Position numbers and translations under genes: made by a program. Under the pieces are notes generated by a model. That model ran no database searches. It was not told the DNA's origin and was given only the letters and a program-made list of their open reading frames with translations. DNA of 64,000 nt, taken from the NCBI GenBank assembly GCA_002007465.1, contig LNAC01000001.1, forward strand, positions 6,181,085 to 6,245,084. The letters are read 5' to 3'. Every line of letters begins with the position of its first letter. Within the stretch, counting starts at the first letter, position 1. Positions 32,227-45,540 of this stretch are shown piece after piece. Source of the stretch: Ailurus styani. Lineage: Eukaryota > Chordata > Mammalia > Carnivora > Ailuridae.

Positions 32227-34035
32227 AAGAACTATAGCTTCATAGAAAATTGTGAAAAAAAAATAGTACAGAGAGGGTCTGTGTCCCTTTCACCCTATTT
32301 TCTCTAATGGTAATATCTGGCATAGTTATGCTACCACAGAATATTTGTTTTCTGTTGCTTATAGCAAATTGCTGTAAATGTAGTGGTTTGAAACAACACC
32401 CATGTACTAGCTCATGGTTCTGGGCACACGTGGCTGGACTCTCCGCTCAGAGTCTCACAGGCTAAAGGGAGGGTTTGATTGTATTACACTGTCATCTGAA
32501 GCCTGGGGTCCTCTTTCAAGCCCGTGGGGTTGTGGCAGAACTCAGTTCCTCGTGCTTGTGGGAACTGGATGCCTGTTCCCCTGTTGGCTGTTAGCCCTGG
32601 GCCATTCTTAGCTCCTGGAAGTTGCTGCTTTATTCGCTGTATCACCTCATCTGGCTTCAAAGTCATCAATGAAGTTTAAATCTCTCTTAGCTTTTGTGAT
32701 TTGTCTCACTAGGAAAACTCTGTTATTGTTGTTTGTTGTTTTTAATGGGATCACAGAATTAGATCAGACCCACCCAGGTGTTTTTTTTTAATATTTTATT
32801 TATTTATTTGACAGAGTGAGCACAAGCAGGGGGAGCAGCGGGGGTGGGGGAGGGTGGGAGAAGCAGGCTCCCCACGGAGCTCGATCTCAGGACCCTGGGA
32901 TCATGACCTGAGCTGAAGGCAGACGCTTAACCGACTGAGCCACCCAGGCGCCCCAGACCCACCCAGTTTAACATCCATATCTTTTTTCGTTTATTGGGTT
33001 GTTAACAACAAACCTTTATTTCTCATAGTTCTGGAGATCTGGGGAGTCCGAGATCATGGCGGGACAGATTTAGTTTTTGAGGATGGCTCACGTGGAAGAA
33101 GGACAATCTCTGTATCTTAAGGTCAATTGATTTGGATCTTTAATTACACCTGGACCAGTCCCTTTTTCTCAATAACACGGCACAATAACGGGAATGATAT
33201 TGAATCACGTTCACAGGTTCTGCTCACACTCAAGGGCAGGGGATTACACAAGAGTGAGTGTCAAGGGCGTCATTGTGGACTTCTGCCCACCACAAATAGC
33301 ACAAGCAGGAAACTGATGTTAAATCCATAGACTTTATTCAGATTTTACTAGTACATGCACTTGTGTCTGCAAGCATTTCTATGTGAGTAGCCTCTTTTGC
33401 TAGCTACAAAATAAAAATAGATTATATCTAGTTTGTTAACTGGCTGTGCTAGTCCATCATTTACATGATATGTACCCTTGAGAATTGGGTGAGCTATTTC
33501 ACTTTTAGAATGCTTGTTTTTTTATTTTTACTTTTTTAAAAAGTCATGGAAAATTTTCTTTAATTATTTCTTTGATTATTTTCTCTACTCCATTTTCTCC
33601 TTTTCTTCTAGAATACTTCTTACTTAGATGGGTATGGAAATATCTGGACCTATCTTTCTCGACTCTGAAGTATCCCTTTGTATTTCTGTCTGTTTGTCTG
33701 TCTGCACCAGTTTCTGGGAGAAGCCCTACTCTTCATCTTCCAGTTTGGCTAGGTGACTCTTCAATGGGTCCATTCTGTTATTCAGCCAAGCTACTGAGGG
33801 TTTCCTATAACCAAACAACATTTTAACTTCCAGGGTCTCTATTCGGGTCTTATTAGTGGATGGAATGTTTAATTCTGTCCAACAATAATTTTGCTTATTC
33901 TAATATCTCATTATTTTTGCCCACTCATTTTGTTTCTCAGGCATTGCTATGTGTGTTTGCCTTTCTAGCATGGTGCAAACATTTGGTGAGTTTTGGTTTT
34001 ATGCTCACGTTGTGAGGATGGTTGTTCGCTTATCT
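32227..34035 (-). mobile_element. Old L1M-related sequence, minus strand, with a nested SINE
   Basis: tgtgtccctttcaccctatt, gtagtggtttgaaacaacac, tcatagttctggagatctgg and tccactttctcc-like T-rich runs are common in reverse L1M 3' regions. Assignment is by memory and the exact subfamily is uncertain. It is interrupted by a CAN-SINE at 32778. Confidence 0.5.
32778..32953 (-). mobile_element. CAN-SINE with internal deletion
   Basis: The reversed element has exact 13-nt target duplications (cagacccacccag at 32765-32777 and 32954-32966). The usual gagcagggagcc...gggctcgat segment is shortened to ggagctcgat, apparently a deletion at a gagc microhomology. Confidence 0.94.
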
Positions 34036-37000
34036 GTGAGCAGTGTGGACGTCCTCACACCGTCAGCCTGAGGATGGGTGAGCGGCAGGTTGCACTGCCC
34101 TGGACGTGGCACCAGCTCTGTTTCTGGGGAAGGGTTCCCGGTTTGTCAACTGCCATCTTCCTGGGGCACTGCCCTGACCCCTGGCCCAGGTAACTGCTCC
34201 CCAACCTCTTGCCTTGGCCCCGACACAGATCCAGTTCACTGCCTGGCACAGAGGACACGATGGGGACCCACTCTGGCGGAGAACCTCTGTAAAGAGCCCG
34301 GTCAAGTGTCCTGGGGCCCTGCCTCTTCCCAAACCCACCGCCTCCTTGTACTAGGTACCACATTTGGGCCCTGATGTGCACACTTTGATCCTGTCTTTTG
34401 TCTTTTAGAAAATCGGGATCATTTGTCATAGATTCAAAATAATCTAAAGGTAATCACATTGGGGGGGGGAACCCCAATCTGATGTGATGAAATTCCAGCC
34501 AAACATCGTTGCCCCCTCAAGGTTTCATGTCTGAGGTCTGCCCTCAGAGGCATTAGACATATAGTCACCAAACACAAGGCTTTCTCCCCAACCTAAACAG
34601 AAGGTGTCAAATAGAAAAAGAAACAACTTTCTTAATACGTAAGCCAATGTGATTTCATGCTGCCTCTGTCAGCCAGTTAGAAGTGTCTTCCATACCTCAG
34701 GAAAGAGGGACTGAGTGTTGGGAATGAATGTCCTCAAAGTTCTCTTCAGACGGGTCCTCAGACCGTGCTCTTCAGACCACATTCCAGGGGTGCCCGTACG
34801 CCTCAGCTCGTGTTTCTCTGCTCTCTCATCTCGAGGCACGTGTGTCCTCTGTGTACAGGTGACTATCAGGTAGAAGGCAGACTCAGGGCATATCGATTAT
34901 AATTTGTGAGGAGTAATTCTTAAAACGTCAAAGGTTGGCTCTTATTCTACGATACATGATTTCACGTCGGGGCAGTCGGATGAATAACTATTTCTTACCC
35001 TGAAGAGCACACAATGTTTGGCCAACCAAATATATCCAACCCTTTGTTTTGGTTTTGAGCTTATGGTCATTACTCCCCATCTCGGGGGCCTGGGTTCACC
35101 CTCAGCACCGCCTCAGGGAGAATTCCCTGTCGAGGACCTTCAGATCTTAGGAGAAAGATCGAAAGACAGTGGAGTCCTAGTAATCCGTACCACAGCCTTT
35201 AAAATTGTTTTTATGTTCACTAATTTTTAAAGAATGACACACTAAAATGGAGAGACTACCCAGTGACATTTTATACACATTAAATCAGTCCTCAGGGAGG
35301 TTTCTATCTACCTTTCCTCTTCTGAGGGATACTGTGGGACTGCTCCTTCCCGTCCCCAGTTTCAAAGAGATGCTTTGTTTCGGTTTTGGCTTGTTTTAAT
35401 AGAGTGCCTTATAACAGATTTGATGACATCTGAGCTGCTCCTGGTGTCCAGTCCTGCTTCTTGGCACCCCTGCCTCATCCAGACGTTCTGAGCACTTGAA
35501 TGCTTGGAAATCTTATGGGGGTTGCCCTGGGCACACTCTCAGGTCCCCGCCCCTAAACACAGGGTTATGTGACGAGTTCTGTGCAAAGCAGTCTCTGACT
35601 CTCTGACTTACAGGAATGCTGGTCTCCCCAGGTGTATTCCCTCCCATTTCCCTGTCTGCTCCGAGCCCCCCAACCCCCGACACACCCAAGCCCTCGTTTA
35701 CCTCACCTCTGCCTCATCTCACCTGTCTCTGCACAAACACCAACAATCTCCAACAAGAGTGACCCAAAATTCAATATCCTATGGATGAAATCCACAAAGT
35801 TACCGAAAAAGTACGCAGAACTAAATCTGCAAGTATGTGAAGGAGGGATGAGGGGATGGGGGAAAGATCGGCCTCTGCTCTTTGGGATTAAAGAGGGGCG
35901 GGTATGAATACCATCAGCAAAAACACGAATTAGAGTACTTGCCCTTAAATCCAGTCTTCTCTCTCTAATTGTTTTCTGCATAAAAAGTAAACACCAATGT
36001 CCAACGACCTCACACCTCACCGTTTGTCCTCAATCCAGTGAACCAAGAACAAAAGGACGCAGCACTTGAATGGAAGGGGAGCCCTCGAGGACTTAGGCTG
36101 ACCGACCCCACAATATAATAACGCACTTTACAGAAATAAAAGTCTCTAATAACTTGGCATAATGTCAATGATTTGCTGCTGTTGGTTCTTTGTTTTCATG
36201 TGTTGTTTTGAACAGAGGAATAAACAGGCAGTTAAAGAAACCCCAACTTACTAATCAATTACGTGCAGGTGTTTATAGATTTCTTCTGTTTTAATGAATG
36301 AGACTTGGACTTGTGCCATCCTAGAAATGACTTAGGCACTAAAAGAACAGCTGATGGCTTAGGAATACTCTTTTGGAGAGATGCTGCCTAGTATCCCTTC
36401 TAGAAGTAGACCGGGTAGATTCAGTTACTTACTGTGCATGTTGTAAGCATGTGCATAGCGATTGAGTTTCTCATTTATAAAAATCCAGATCTAAGACCCT
36501 TAAATATGAGAGTTAAAAGAGCAGAGTGATGATTGCCTATATGAAGCCAACTCTGAAACACTGCCTATTTTTAGGCAGAGGAGCACATTCTCATTTGGTC
36601 TGTTTTGACATTTATGACTATTTTTAAAGATCGCCTTGTGCCGTGTCTTTGTTTTGCACATTCTGGAGCTGTCTTTGGCCAAAGCCATCCCTGTTCTGGG
36701 GGCTGTGCACTGGGTTCAGTTGTCTTGGCTGTGTTGTTCCTGCGTGGCTGCTTGGGTAGCCATTCCTGGGACGAGGTCTGCTGGGCACTTAGCGGTCAAC
36801 TGCAACTCCAGGCAAATGGCAGGATACCCATGCCGTCCCATGGGTCAAGACCAAAGGACGCATCACCCAATGGAATATTTTTTTTAACCTACAGAATTGG
36901 TACCATATTGAGGACTTCTGGGCGGGGGGGAGCTATGTGTGGGGGAGGAAGGGCTTGAAATGACAAGCTAAGTATAGGTTTCCCATATGTTCCGCTGAGT

Positions 37001-38254
37001 TCGGGGAAGAATCCATGCTGTTATGGTAACACCCTAAGAACCATAAAACAAGCAAGAAGAATCAATTTCCTCCTCTGGGCTCTTTGCTGCTGCCCACAAT
37101 CCTGGGTTCTACCGTGACAGCGGGAGCCCGAGATTGGGGAAGAGCCCCTGCCACTGGGCTAGGGGTCTGGGGGTTTGGCGGCACGGCTCAAGCCTCGCTT
37201 TGCTCTGGGTAGAGTGAGTCTGGCACTTCCCAAACACGCGGGGTAGTCGTTCTCGAGTCCCGGTGCTGTGCTGAGGACTCAGAAAGCGCTGTGTAAGTGT
37301 GAAAGGCTGTACGTTGCCTTTATAAGTACCTATCAAAACAAATGAAAACATCTCATTTAACACGCAGTATTTAAGTAAACATGTTACGAATATACCAAAA
37401 TAACCCCCCCCAAATATTAAACAACAAATCAACCCCCTGTCAGCATCTTACTCACTGAATAAATGGAATGAATAAAATCGTAACTCACACGCTTGACTAC
37501 GGCTCTATGAAATTGTTGAATTTGTTAGGTGTAGCGTGTGATTTCTGCACAGAATAACCAAAATAACTTCAAATGCTGTATTCTCCCTCCCAGCCGAAAT
37601 CAAACAGATCTGCAAGTTTCCAAATTGGGCAATACAGGCACAAGAGCACACATCCCATTTTCTCCCCGTCTTTGCCTTCCCCTGTCCAGACAGGAGCCAG
37701 CCTCAGACGGTCAGATCCAACAAGAACTGTCTGGGCTCCTCCTGGGCACTGGTCTGGCTGCTGTGTTTGCAGCGGAAAACACGAGTCCCCAGCAAGAAAG
37801 AACAGTCACCTGGGGTCACACCGTTCATGGGATCATAAGCGACCACGGAGGCATCTGGTCTTCCTGGCCCAAGAACACGCTGCTATTCCTTAGGCCCAAA
37901 GGAGAAACAACTGAAACCGTCTTAAGGAATCTTGTTTATCACCCCGGTGGAAGCTTCCAGAACGCTCATCAGCCGCGAGGGGCGTGTGCTGTCCTTCCTC
38001 AGCGAACTCGGCCGCCATCCCAGAAGAGAGCGGGCAAGTCTCCGCGGCATCCACGGGAGAAACCGGATGGTTCCTCCGAGAACAGACAGGCACCAAGGCC
38101 TCACCCAACCAATGCCTGACATCTGCCACATTCAGCATCTTTAAAAGGAACGATTTGGCTCTGCGTGAGCCCCGTCGCTGAAGAGCTCGGTGTCTTCAGC
38201 TGATCAAGACAGGTTTTCTGTTGTTGTTTTGTTTTGTTAAAGAGTTTTGTTTAT
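34036..38254. other. Intergenic sequence, no gene
   Basis: No repeat of known type and no splice-supported exon over about 4.2 kb. 36080-36340 is AT-rich unique DNA with homeodomain-type words (actaatcaattacgtgcagg) and may be a conserved element. The open frame 37538-38119 (193 codons) has no start context, splice sites or recognisable motif. Confidence 0.35.
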
Positions 38255-38434
38255 TTTTTAAGATTTTAAAAAATTTATTTACTTGACAGAGAGAGCACAA
38301 GTAGGCAGAGTACGAGGGAGAAACAGGCTCTCCGCCGAGCAGGGAGCCTGATGTGGGGCTGGATCCCAGGACCCTGGGATTATGACCTGAGCCGAAGGTG
38401 GACGCTTCACCGACTGAGCCACCCACGTGCCCCC
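38255..38434 (-). mobile_element. CAN-SINE
   Basis: Reversed element: cttgacagagagagcacaag, agtaggcagagtacgaggga, gagcagggagcctgatgtgg and gccacccacgtgcccc. Confidence 0.93.
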
Positions 38435-38789
38435 AATCGATAGTTCTGATTAAAGCAGATACGTTTGCTGACTCAGTCTGGGCTGATTTCTAATTCATTC
38501 CTAACACAACTCCGTCCCCCGCTCCCCCCCACAACTGCCCCCTTCCCTTTGGGCTTGGCGTAGGCACAGCCTCAGTGTACCAGTGTGAATACATGTAAAA
38601 CATGCCCGACACCTGGTGTTTACTCATCATTCAACGACTGCTTCTCAAGCCCCCGCTTTGGGCATTGGGGAACAAGGGGCAGCGGGGACAACTCACCCTC
38701 CCGCCTGGTGCACGGAGTCTAGACTCCCTGAGTCTACGGAATGCAGCAGCCCCCGTGCAAGACTCAAGGTTTCAAGCAAAGAATGCAGA

Positions 38790-39190
38790 TTAAGTGTGGA
38801 TCAGGCAATAATACTTTGAAAGGTCATAATTATAATTTTATTAAGCTGTGATCAGGGAGATAAGACAAATGTCACAGAAATGTGCTTAATATTGGATACA
38901 TACGATATTAAAGAACAATTATGAATTTGTGTTTCTTGTGTACATTAAAATTTGGATGTCTGTAAGGGCAGGAGCTGAGTCTCATTTTTTATCTGCTGGA
39001 TGAGAAATTGATTTTAATTCTTTCCCTGCTAATTAAAGGAAAATTAGAAAAACAAACTATTTGCTAAAGCACTAAATGCATTTTGATTACTTATGGATAT
39101 AAGCAGTTATTTCGGTTTTGTTTATTTACTTACTGAAAGCCTAATGATAGGTGAAATTAAGAGGAGGGTAATGGTGAGGGATTATGGGTT
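38790..39190. other. AT-rich unique block, candidate conserved element
   Basis: Dense TAAT/ATTA words (tcataattataattttatta, gctaattaaaggaaaattag) with no repeat signature. Such composition is common in developmental enhancers, but conservation cannot be seen from one sequence. Confidence 0.3.
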
Positions 39191-39489
39191 ATTCAGCAGA
39201 TGGAATGAGCTCTGTTCCCACCTCATGGTTGGGACATGGAGTTTCGGCGCTTGCCCTGTTCACGTAGAGCTGGCTGTGTGGGGAGACGCCAGAGGCACGG
39301 GGTCGGGGAAGAGGTAATGTCAACGGAGACAGTGGGGTTCCCATCGAGGTGTCTGGGGAGGCGGAGGAAACCTCCAGCAGATAGCTAGGCACTGGGGTCC
39401 AGCTCAGGAGGAGGACAGGATATGCAGGAAGGAGATGGGGTACTAACTTGATGGAGGAAGAGGGTCAACAGAAGGATTTGGGGGAGGTT

Positions 39490-39720
39490 TAAAACAACCC
39501 ACATTTATTACAGTTTTGGAGGTCAGAGTCAAAATGGGTCTCAATGGACAGAAATCCAGGTGTGGGCAGGGCCGCATTCTTTTCTGGAGCCTCTGGGGAG
39601 AATCCATCTCCTTCCCCTGGGGCGGCACCCCCTAGTCATCAAGACTCTTGGCCATTAACCCTTCACCATATTGAGTCCCCAGTTACAATTCTCCTGCGAC
39701 AACAGTTGATTGCATTAGTT
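39490..39720 (+). mobile_element. Old L1M-type 3' region (uncertain family)
   Basis: acatttattacagttttgga, ggtcagagtcaaaatgggtc and ggagcctctggggagaatcc match a frequent mammalian repeat that I place, from memory, in L1M elements. Orientation on + follows that wording and may be reversed relative to the LINE. Confidence 0.45.
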
Positions 39721-42204
39721 CCTTGGGAACCAAAGTATATTGGGTTGGCGATGGGTCTGATGTGGCCTTGACCCCTCGTCCTGCCTTGTGAAGGGATGAC
39801 CTGGCCATTCCACCCTGGCCCCCAGCGGGAAGTAACATTTCTTCTTTCTCCTTGGAGCTCCCTCACAGCCCTGAGACCCTGGGATGTTAAGAATTGGTTT
39901 CCCCTCCCAGGTGGGCAAGCACCTTGGGGACAGGCTCACATCCACCCCTTTGACCTTGACCTTGGCTCAGTGCTTAGTTTACTATCTCACCCTCACTGAT
40001 GATGTATGGCACTAATCAATGAGGGAGTGTTTCCAAACAGCCAACCACTAAAACTAGTGGGGTTTTTTAAACTTATGATTTTTAACAAAATGGACTTTTT
40101 CCATGCTATAGAAGTGACAGCGATCATTCTGCTTTACAAAGCTAGGGCACGTGAGGAAAGATGATGCTACAAAGATGACAAGGTCTTCCCGAGGCCACGT
40201 TTGTGGAAAAGAACTTGCCAACGTTCCCCTTCCAAAGATGGATTCCCTGTAGTTATTTATTTAATAGCTGTGATGGAAGGTAACGAAAATAACGGTTTTT
40301 GCTCTGAATTAAGTGTATGAGGAAATGCATTTCACAAGGAAAACTTCATGCAGCAAAAACCACGTTTCCCCCAGAACACTGGTCAAGACTCACAAGCCCG
40401 GTGGGCTGGCCGAGGAAGGAGGGCTAAGAACGTACCCTCTCAAGGATGTCGCAAACCTTGTGGAGAAGGGGGGCCGCGCCCCTCTGCTGGGCGGGAAAGC
40501 GGGGAGCGGGCTTCCCCAGGCTCTGCAGGGTTGACCCCACCATCAATACCGGAAGTGCCCAAGCAACTCAGATTCAGAAAATGTTGTTTTTAAAAAGCAC
40601 CGATGTAACAAACACCCTTTATCCTTACCGTTTTTAAACATTTGAACGCCCCTCCCCGCCAAGACCCCAGTTTTTTTGAAATCAAAGAAACTAATGGGAG
40701 CTAATGTCCCAGGAGCAGACTCGAACCTTAAAGGCAGCTGCGTGAGTACTAATGGCCCCATAAAGCACAGCCCTGCCCTCACCTAATGCCTAATTACTCA
40801 CTGGCATGCCTTTGTTCAGCCAGTGTCTGCTTTTACAATGCAGTCAAACAAGGTGGAACTCTGTCCATTTATGGGAAAGTCCAAGACCAATAAATAAAAA
40901 GTTTAATTTCCTGATTCCCTGAAGTCGATGAGGCTTAGAAAATGCTCACCAATCCTTCCAACAATGGTCTCTCAAAAAACCGCGTGAGCAGCCCCCTTGT
41001 ATCAAATTTCATTGCTCATAAAAAAGAATCAGATAACGTCAAGTGAAAAAAAGCAGGATACAAAGTACACTGTGTTTACGGCTAAAAAACTCTCTGCTTA
41101 GTGCTAGGGACGGAGCCCTCCAATCACTATCAGACCTTTGTGATGGGGCAAGATTCGGGCGATCGGTTTCCTTGTTTTCTAAATTTTCTGTTGCTATATG
41201 AGTCTGACAACAAAAAATTTAAATGGATCAGCAAAACAATTAATTGTTTAACAGATGTTGTTACTCAGAGCAAGATCATCAAATGAGGCTTCCAAGTCAA
41301 GCAAACGTTTTTGTTTTTGTTTTTCATGTTTTGAACACGGCTANAGTCTGACAACAAAAAATTTAAATGGATCAGCAAAACAATTAATTTTTTAACAGAT
41401 GTTGTTACTCAGAGCAAGATCATCAAATGAGGCTTCCAAGTCAAGCAAACGTTTTTGTTTTTGTTTTTCATGTTTTACTTAGGGTTTTGTGAGCATTATT
41501 AAGATAAATTCTAATTTATATCAGTATGTCATAGGCACATGCATAATACGATAAATTGCATTTGTAGACATAAATACATAATTCAATCAAGTGCCATAGG
41601 CCTCCATATCTTAGCTTTCATCTGGAGGGCTGTTGACTCCTAAACAGATGTCCCAGTTACTACCATTAATAAAAAGTAATCCCTCATTAGGTCTTTCCAC
41701 TTACTGAATTCTTCAAGGTAATTAATGATATTTAGGAAACTTTTCCTCCATAAACATGAAATGGAAAGATGAGACAACGAAGCAGGTGTGTGATTCCACG
41801 TCTAGGAAGAAAGTGGCTGGGGGGACACTGGCTGGGGGAATCCATGGACTGTGGATTCCATGGAAGATTCCAGAGAGCAGACACTGCATGGAAATGGACA
41901 GAACCAGTTCTCACCCCCTCCAGCCCACACAGTCAGCACGAGCTTTTCATGCAGGAAGCATGTCTGAGGGGCTCCCGGCTGGGCTGTCGCTGTGTCGGTC
42001 TGCGTGGGGAGAGCTGGGGACAGCCCATTAGCTGGGCGGGGTCTCTTGCCCCTCCCTCCTGTTCTTTCTCACCACCTGCACGGGCTTTGTGCTTTTCAGA
42101 CATTTCTCAGACGGCGGTCCTCAGGTGCCCCTGTACCCTTTCCGCTCCAGGCCTCTTCCCTCTCCTCTGTCTTGCATGCATTTTGTTGGCCCATCACTTA
42201 TGTA
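39721..42204. other. Intergenic sequence with a local assembly duplication
   Basis: Apart from the artefactual duplication at 41201-41476, I see no gene, RNA or confident repeat. Open frames of up to 162 codons (41769-42257) have no supporting signal. Confidence 0.4.
41201..41476 (+). other. Probable false duplication around a one-base gap
   Basis: A 132-nt segment (41201-41332) is repeated at 41345-41476 with a single difference (aattgttt against aatttttt). The copies are separated by gaacacggcta and an n at 41344. The pattern suggests two overlapping contig ends or haplotypes that were joined instead of merged. Confidence 0.85.
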
Positions 42205-42330
42205 CACAACCATGTATTCAGCAAAGCTTGCCGAATCTTCCCGAGGCCCCATGGTAGGCACCAGAGATGCAACCCGAGGGAGACTCATGCTCCTCTTGCT
42301 TGTTGCAGTGGGGAGGGGGGAAGATTTAAC
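42205..42330 (-). mobile_element. L2-like fragment
   Basis: gtattcagcaaagcttgccg and catggtaggcaccagagatg resemble the reverse of the L2 3' end (attcaacaaatatttattga... tgtgccaggcactg). Weak. Confidence 0.4.
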
Positions 42331-42539
42331 GAGATGCATGCCCCTGGGCAGAGCCAGAGTTGGCCCTGGTGGGCTCAGAAGCACGTACCCTTGGCAAGTG
42401 CAACTGCAACTTCAAGCAAGCCCTCCTCATGTTCCGCGTTCAGTTAAAGACACCCCACCTATCCTGTCACCAAGGCCAAAGCCTGGGGGTCCACCCCAAT
42501 GGATCCCTGCCTCTTCTGCTTTAGAAAGGTCCCTCTGAT

Positions 42540-42960
42540 AATTTCCTTCTTCCTCTTCCCACCTGCACAGCCCGGGTTACACCCAACTCAGCTTCCTGCT
42601 GCATCCTTTGGCATATCCTCTTGCTGGGCTACTGTGCACAGAGTGATTCTTTTAAAATTTACCCAAATGCTGGTGCCCTTGCTGAAAAACAGGGCCTCAC
42701 ATCAATGGACTGAGTTCAGCTTTCCAGTCGTGGCCTTAACTACTCTGGTGCCAACTTCCACATACCGCCAACCAGGACACCGGTACCTGTCATTTCCCAA
42801 GCAGCTCTGGCTGACACCACTGCCCTTGGCTCATACTGTGCCCTCTACCCAGAAGGCTCTCCCCCACACCCCATAGAGGACGTCCTGGATCCTATTCACC
42901 TGTTCGAGGCCCAGGCCCCATGCCATGTTTTTAGGATTCTCACACTCCCCAGCCCTGTCC
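42540..42960 (+). mobile_element. L2-like fragment, upstream part
   Basis: tgccctctacccagaaggct and acgtcctggatcctattcac fit the L2 region that precedes its 3' end. The match is diffuse and ends are approximate. Confidence 0.4.
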
Positions 42961-45369
42961 TTGGTCGTCTCCTTTCTGACCACAATGCAGAATGTTCCAG
43001 ATCAAGGGTGAGGTGTCTGTCCTACAGTTGGCGGCCACACCTTGACAGCTTCTGGCTACACGGCTGTCCCCCGAGACAGATTTGTGGGTAGTGATCTGAT
43101 ACCAGCCTTTGGTATTCCTGAATATGAAGCTATTTTTTTCAGAACCAAAAACGGTTATATTTTTAAAAATGGAAAATCTGAATTAAGACTTGACTTATAC
43201 TCAGATAATTAATAGGCCGCAGTACATTTTCGGATGAAATGAGGTTCCACTCATTGAGAAAGCATTCTGACCCCACCCTTCCTACCTAAAAAAATCCCTT
43301 CAGGGTATCGGAATGTGGCTTCAATGTCTGTTTCCAGGGTTACTAGTGAAATTGACGGTTTTTTTCTTTAATGTTTATTAGTCACTCGTATTTCTCCCAG
43401 ATGGCCTTGACAGAATCTCTTACCAGGCAGGTGGAGGTGGTGGTACATGGGGGTCTGGCAGGGAGACGACTCTGAAGAGCAAAGACAAACCCCCACGCCT
43501 CCCACCAGACCAAGCTGACCGCCTCCCACCCATCCGTGCTAGCCTCCCTCCTCTGCCCTCCCTTTCCCCTCCAGAGCTAGATCCGGGAAGATCCCGCCTT
43601 TGCCCTCAGATGATTCACTCTATTGGGACATCACCCTCGATCGTTCTCCCAGAAACACTCAAGCGGGAAGGAGAGGGGGCTTCAGCCCTACACACTGGCC
43701 TGCGATCAGAGGGAGGGCATGCCAGGCCCAAATGCAGAAGTTGAAGGCACTCGTACCTTACAGAAAAGCAGAACACAGTACAGTTTCATTATTAAAATGT
43801 ATGCGGTCAGTCTTCACGATGGACCCCAGTGATCTACACCTCCTTGTATTCATGCCGGTTTGGTTCCCGAAAATGCTGAATCAGGGCTGGCCCCTTGTGA
43901 TCAATGGAGCACGGTGGAGGTGACCACATCTGAATTCTAAGGCTGGGTCATAAAAACAGAGCTTCTGCCTGTCATTCTCTCTCCTGGGAACACTCACCCT
44001 TGGAACACAGCCGCCGTGCTCTGAAGAAGCCCACGCTGGCCTTCGTGAAGAGCCGTGTGCAGAAGAAACTGAGGTTCCCAGCCTCCAGCCAGCCTCACCG
44101 GCCAGAGGGTGAATGGGCCTTGAAATGTCTTCAGCCCAAAGCCTTTTAGATCTTCCACGTGGGGCCCAAGACAAACCATCCCCGGCCCGAATTCCCGACT
44201 CACAGAATGGTGGGTTTGCATCAGTGTGTTCTGGGGTCATTTGTGATGCTGTCTTAGTAGCTGGAGCAAGAGAAACAGCGAAATGGATTCGGTTCCAATA
44301 CCGCCATCACCAAACGTGAGTGTGCCTTGAGAGCTTCAGTTCCTAGCTGAGGAGGTGTCTAGTACCTGCTCGTTGAGAAGAATCAGGACTACGTGGGGAC
44401 AGGGCTCTGTGGTGAGGTGCACACACAGCTCCCTAGGACACTAGTCGGGATACCCTATTTCTAATCGTCTTAAAAGTGCCCTGTAGGCGACCATACAGAT
44501 GAAGACCACAAGAGGGCAGGTGTACATACTGAAACAGGGCTTCTCAGACTTACCCTTCTTCCCTCATATTGACTTTTTTTTTTCTTTTCCATTTCGCTGA
44601 TGATTTTGTTTGATACTGATCACTGCCCACAGATCAGCTTCATTTTGAAGAAGTGAATCCACATTTCAAAAACCCCACCATCCAGGAAGGCGTTCAGACG
44701 GAGAGCTTCCCTAACAGTTAATTTAACAATGCCATATTTGTATTTCTTATAAGATATATTTTTGTAATGAAAACACCTACAATTTCATTACTAAGAAAAA
44801 TCGAGCTGCTATTTTTAAATGTCAGTGGGATAAACATTTCCTGACTTTATATCACTGCTTGAATGCAGATGTGCTATTTACTCAATCTCATTTATTTCAT
44901 AATGGGATTAAATAATGCTTCATTATTTCATAATGAACAAAGTAATATTGTGATTTTGAAAAAAGAAGCAATTATACTTATTCGTCTTTCACCTTAGAAA
45001 CCCTTCCCCCCTCGATGCATTCTGACATTAAAATGAACTAATTTGTCGGGTAATTTAAAGTCGTCTCAATTTCTCCAAGAAAGATGAGGAAGCAGGCTTC
45101 TCAGACCCTGGGGTTTTTCTGATGACAAATTATCTCCTCAAAATGCTTCTTCGAAACTCCAGGTAGCCGGGCCCCTGGAGTGCTTCTACCCTCCCCGCAC
45201 GCCGAGCTCCGTTTCCCTGGGCAGCGCCTGTCCCTTCCGCACGGTCCCGCCGGCCACCTGGAGCCCACGGTGCTGAGGCATCAAGGCTGATGCAGGGCCC
45301 TGTCAGTGTGCCCGGCACCAACCCCGAGCCACCGGGCGCGGGCATGGGGCTCGGCGATTGCCAATGGGG
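42961..45369. other. Intergenic sequence, with an AT-rich candidate element
   Basis: No gene or firm repeat. 44760-45070 is AT-rich unique DNA (taatgggattaaataatgct, tgaactaatttgtcgggtaa) and may be a conserved noncoding element. Confidence 0.35.
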
Positions 45370-45540
45370 ACGCGTATGTCGTGTGACTCGGAGCAGCTCA
45401 GCAGCCTCTCCGAACCTCAGTTTTCCCATCTGTGAGATGGACCCACACTGCTGCTTCTTTCCGGAGGATGCTGTGAGGACTGAAGGAGACCGTGGACCAC
45501 GCACTCTGATCAGACGCATCTGGGCACGTGCACCTGCTGC
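45370..45540 (+). mobile_element. MIR element
   Basis: gtgtgactcggagcagctca, gaacctcagttttcccatct, gtgagatggacccacact and gctgtgaggactgaaggaga follow MIR order. Confidence 0.8.

Noticed and set aside
33993..34193. Peptide with paired cysteines (CSRCEDG and CEQCGRP), zinc-finger-like
   Set aside because: It lies at the edge of reverse L1M sequence, lacks histidines or cysteines at the required spacing, and has no exon signals.
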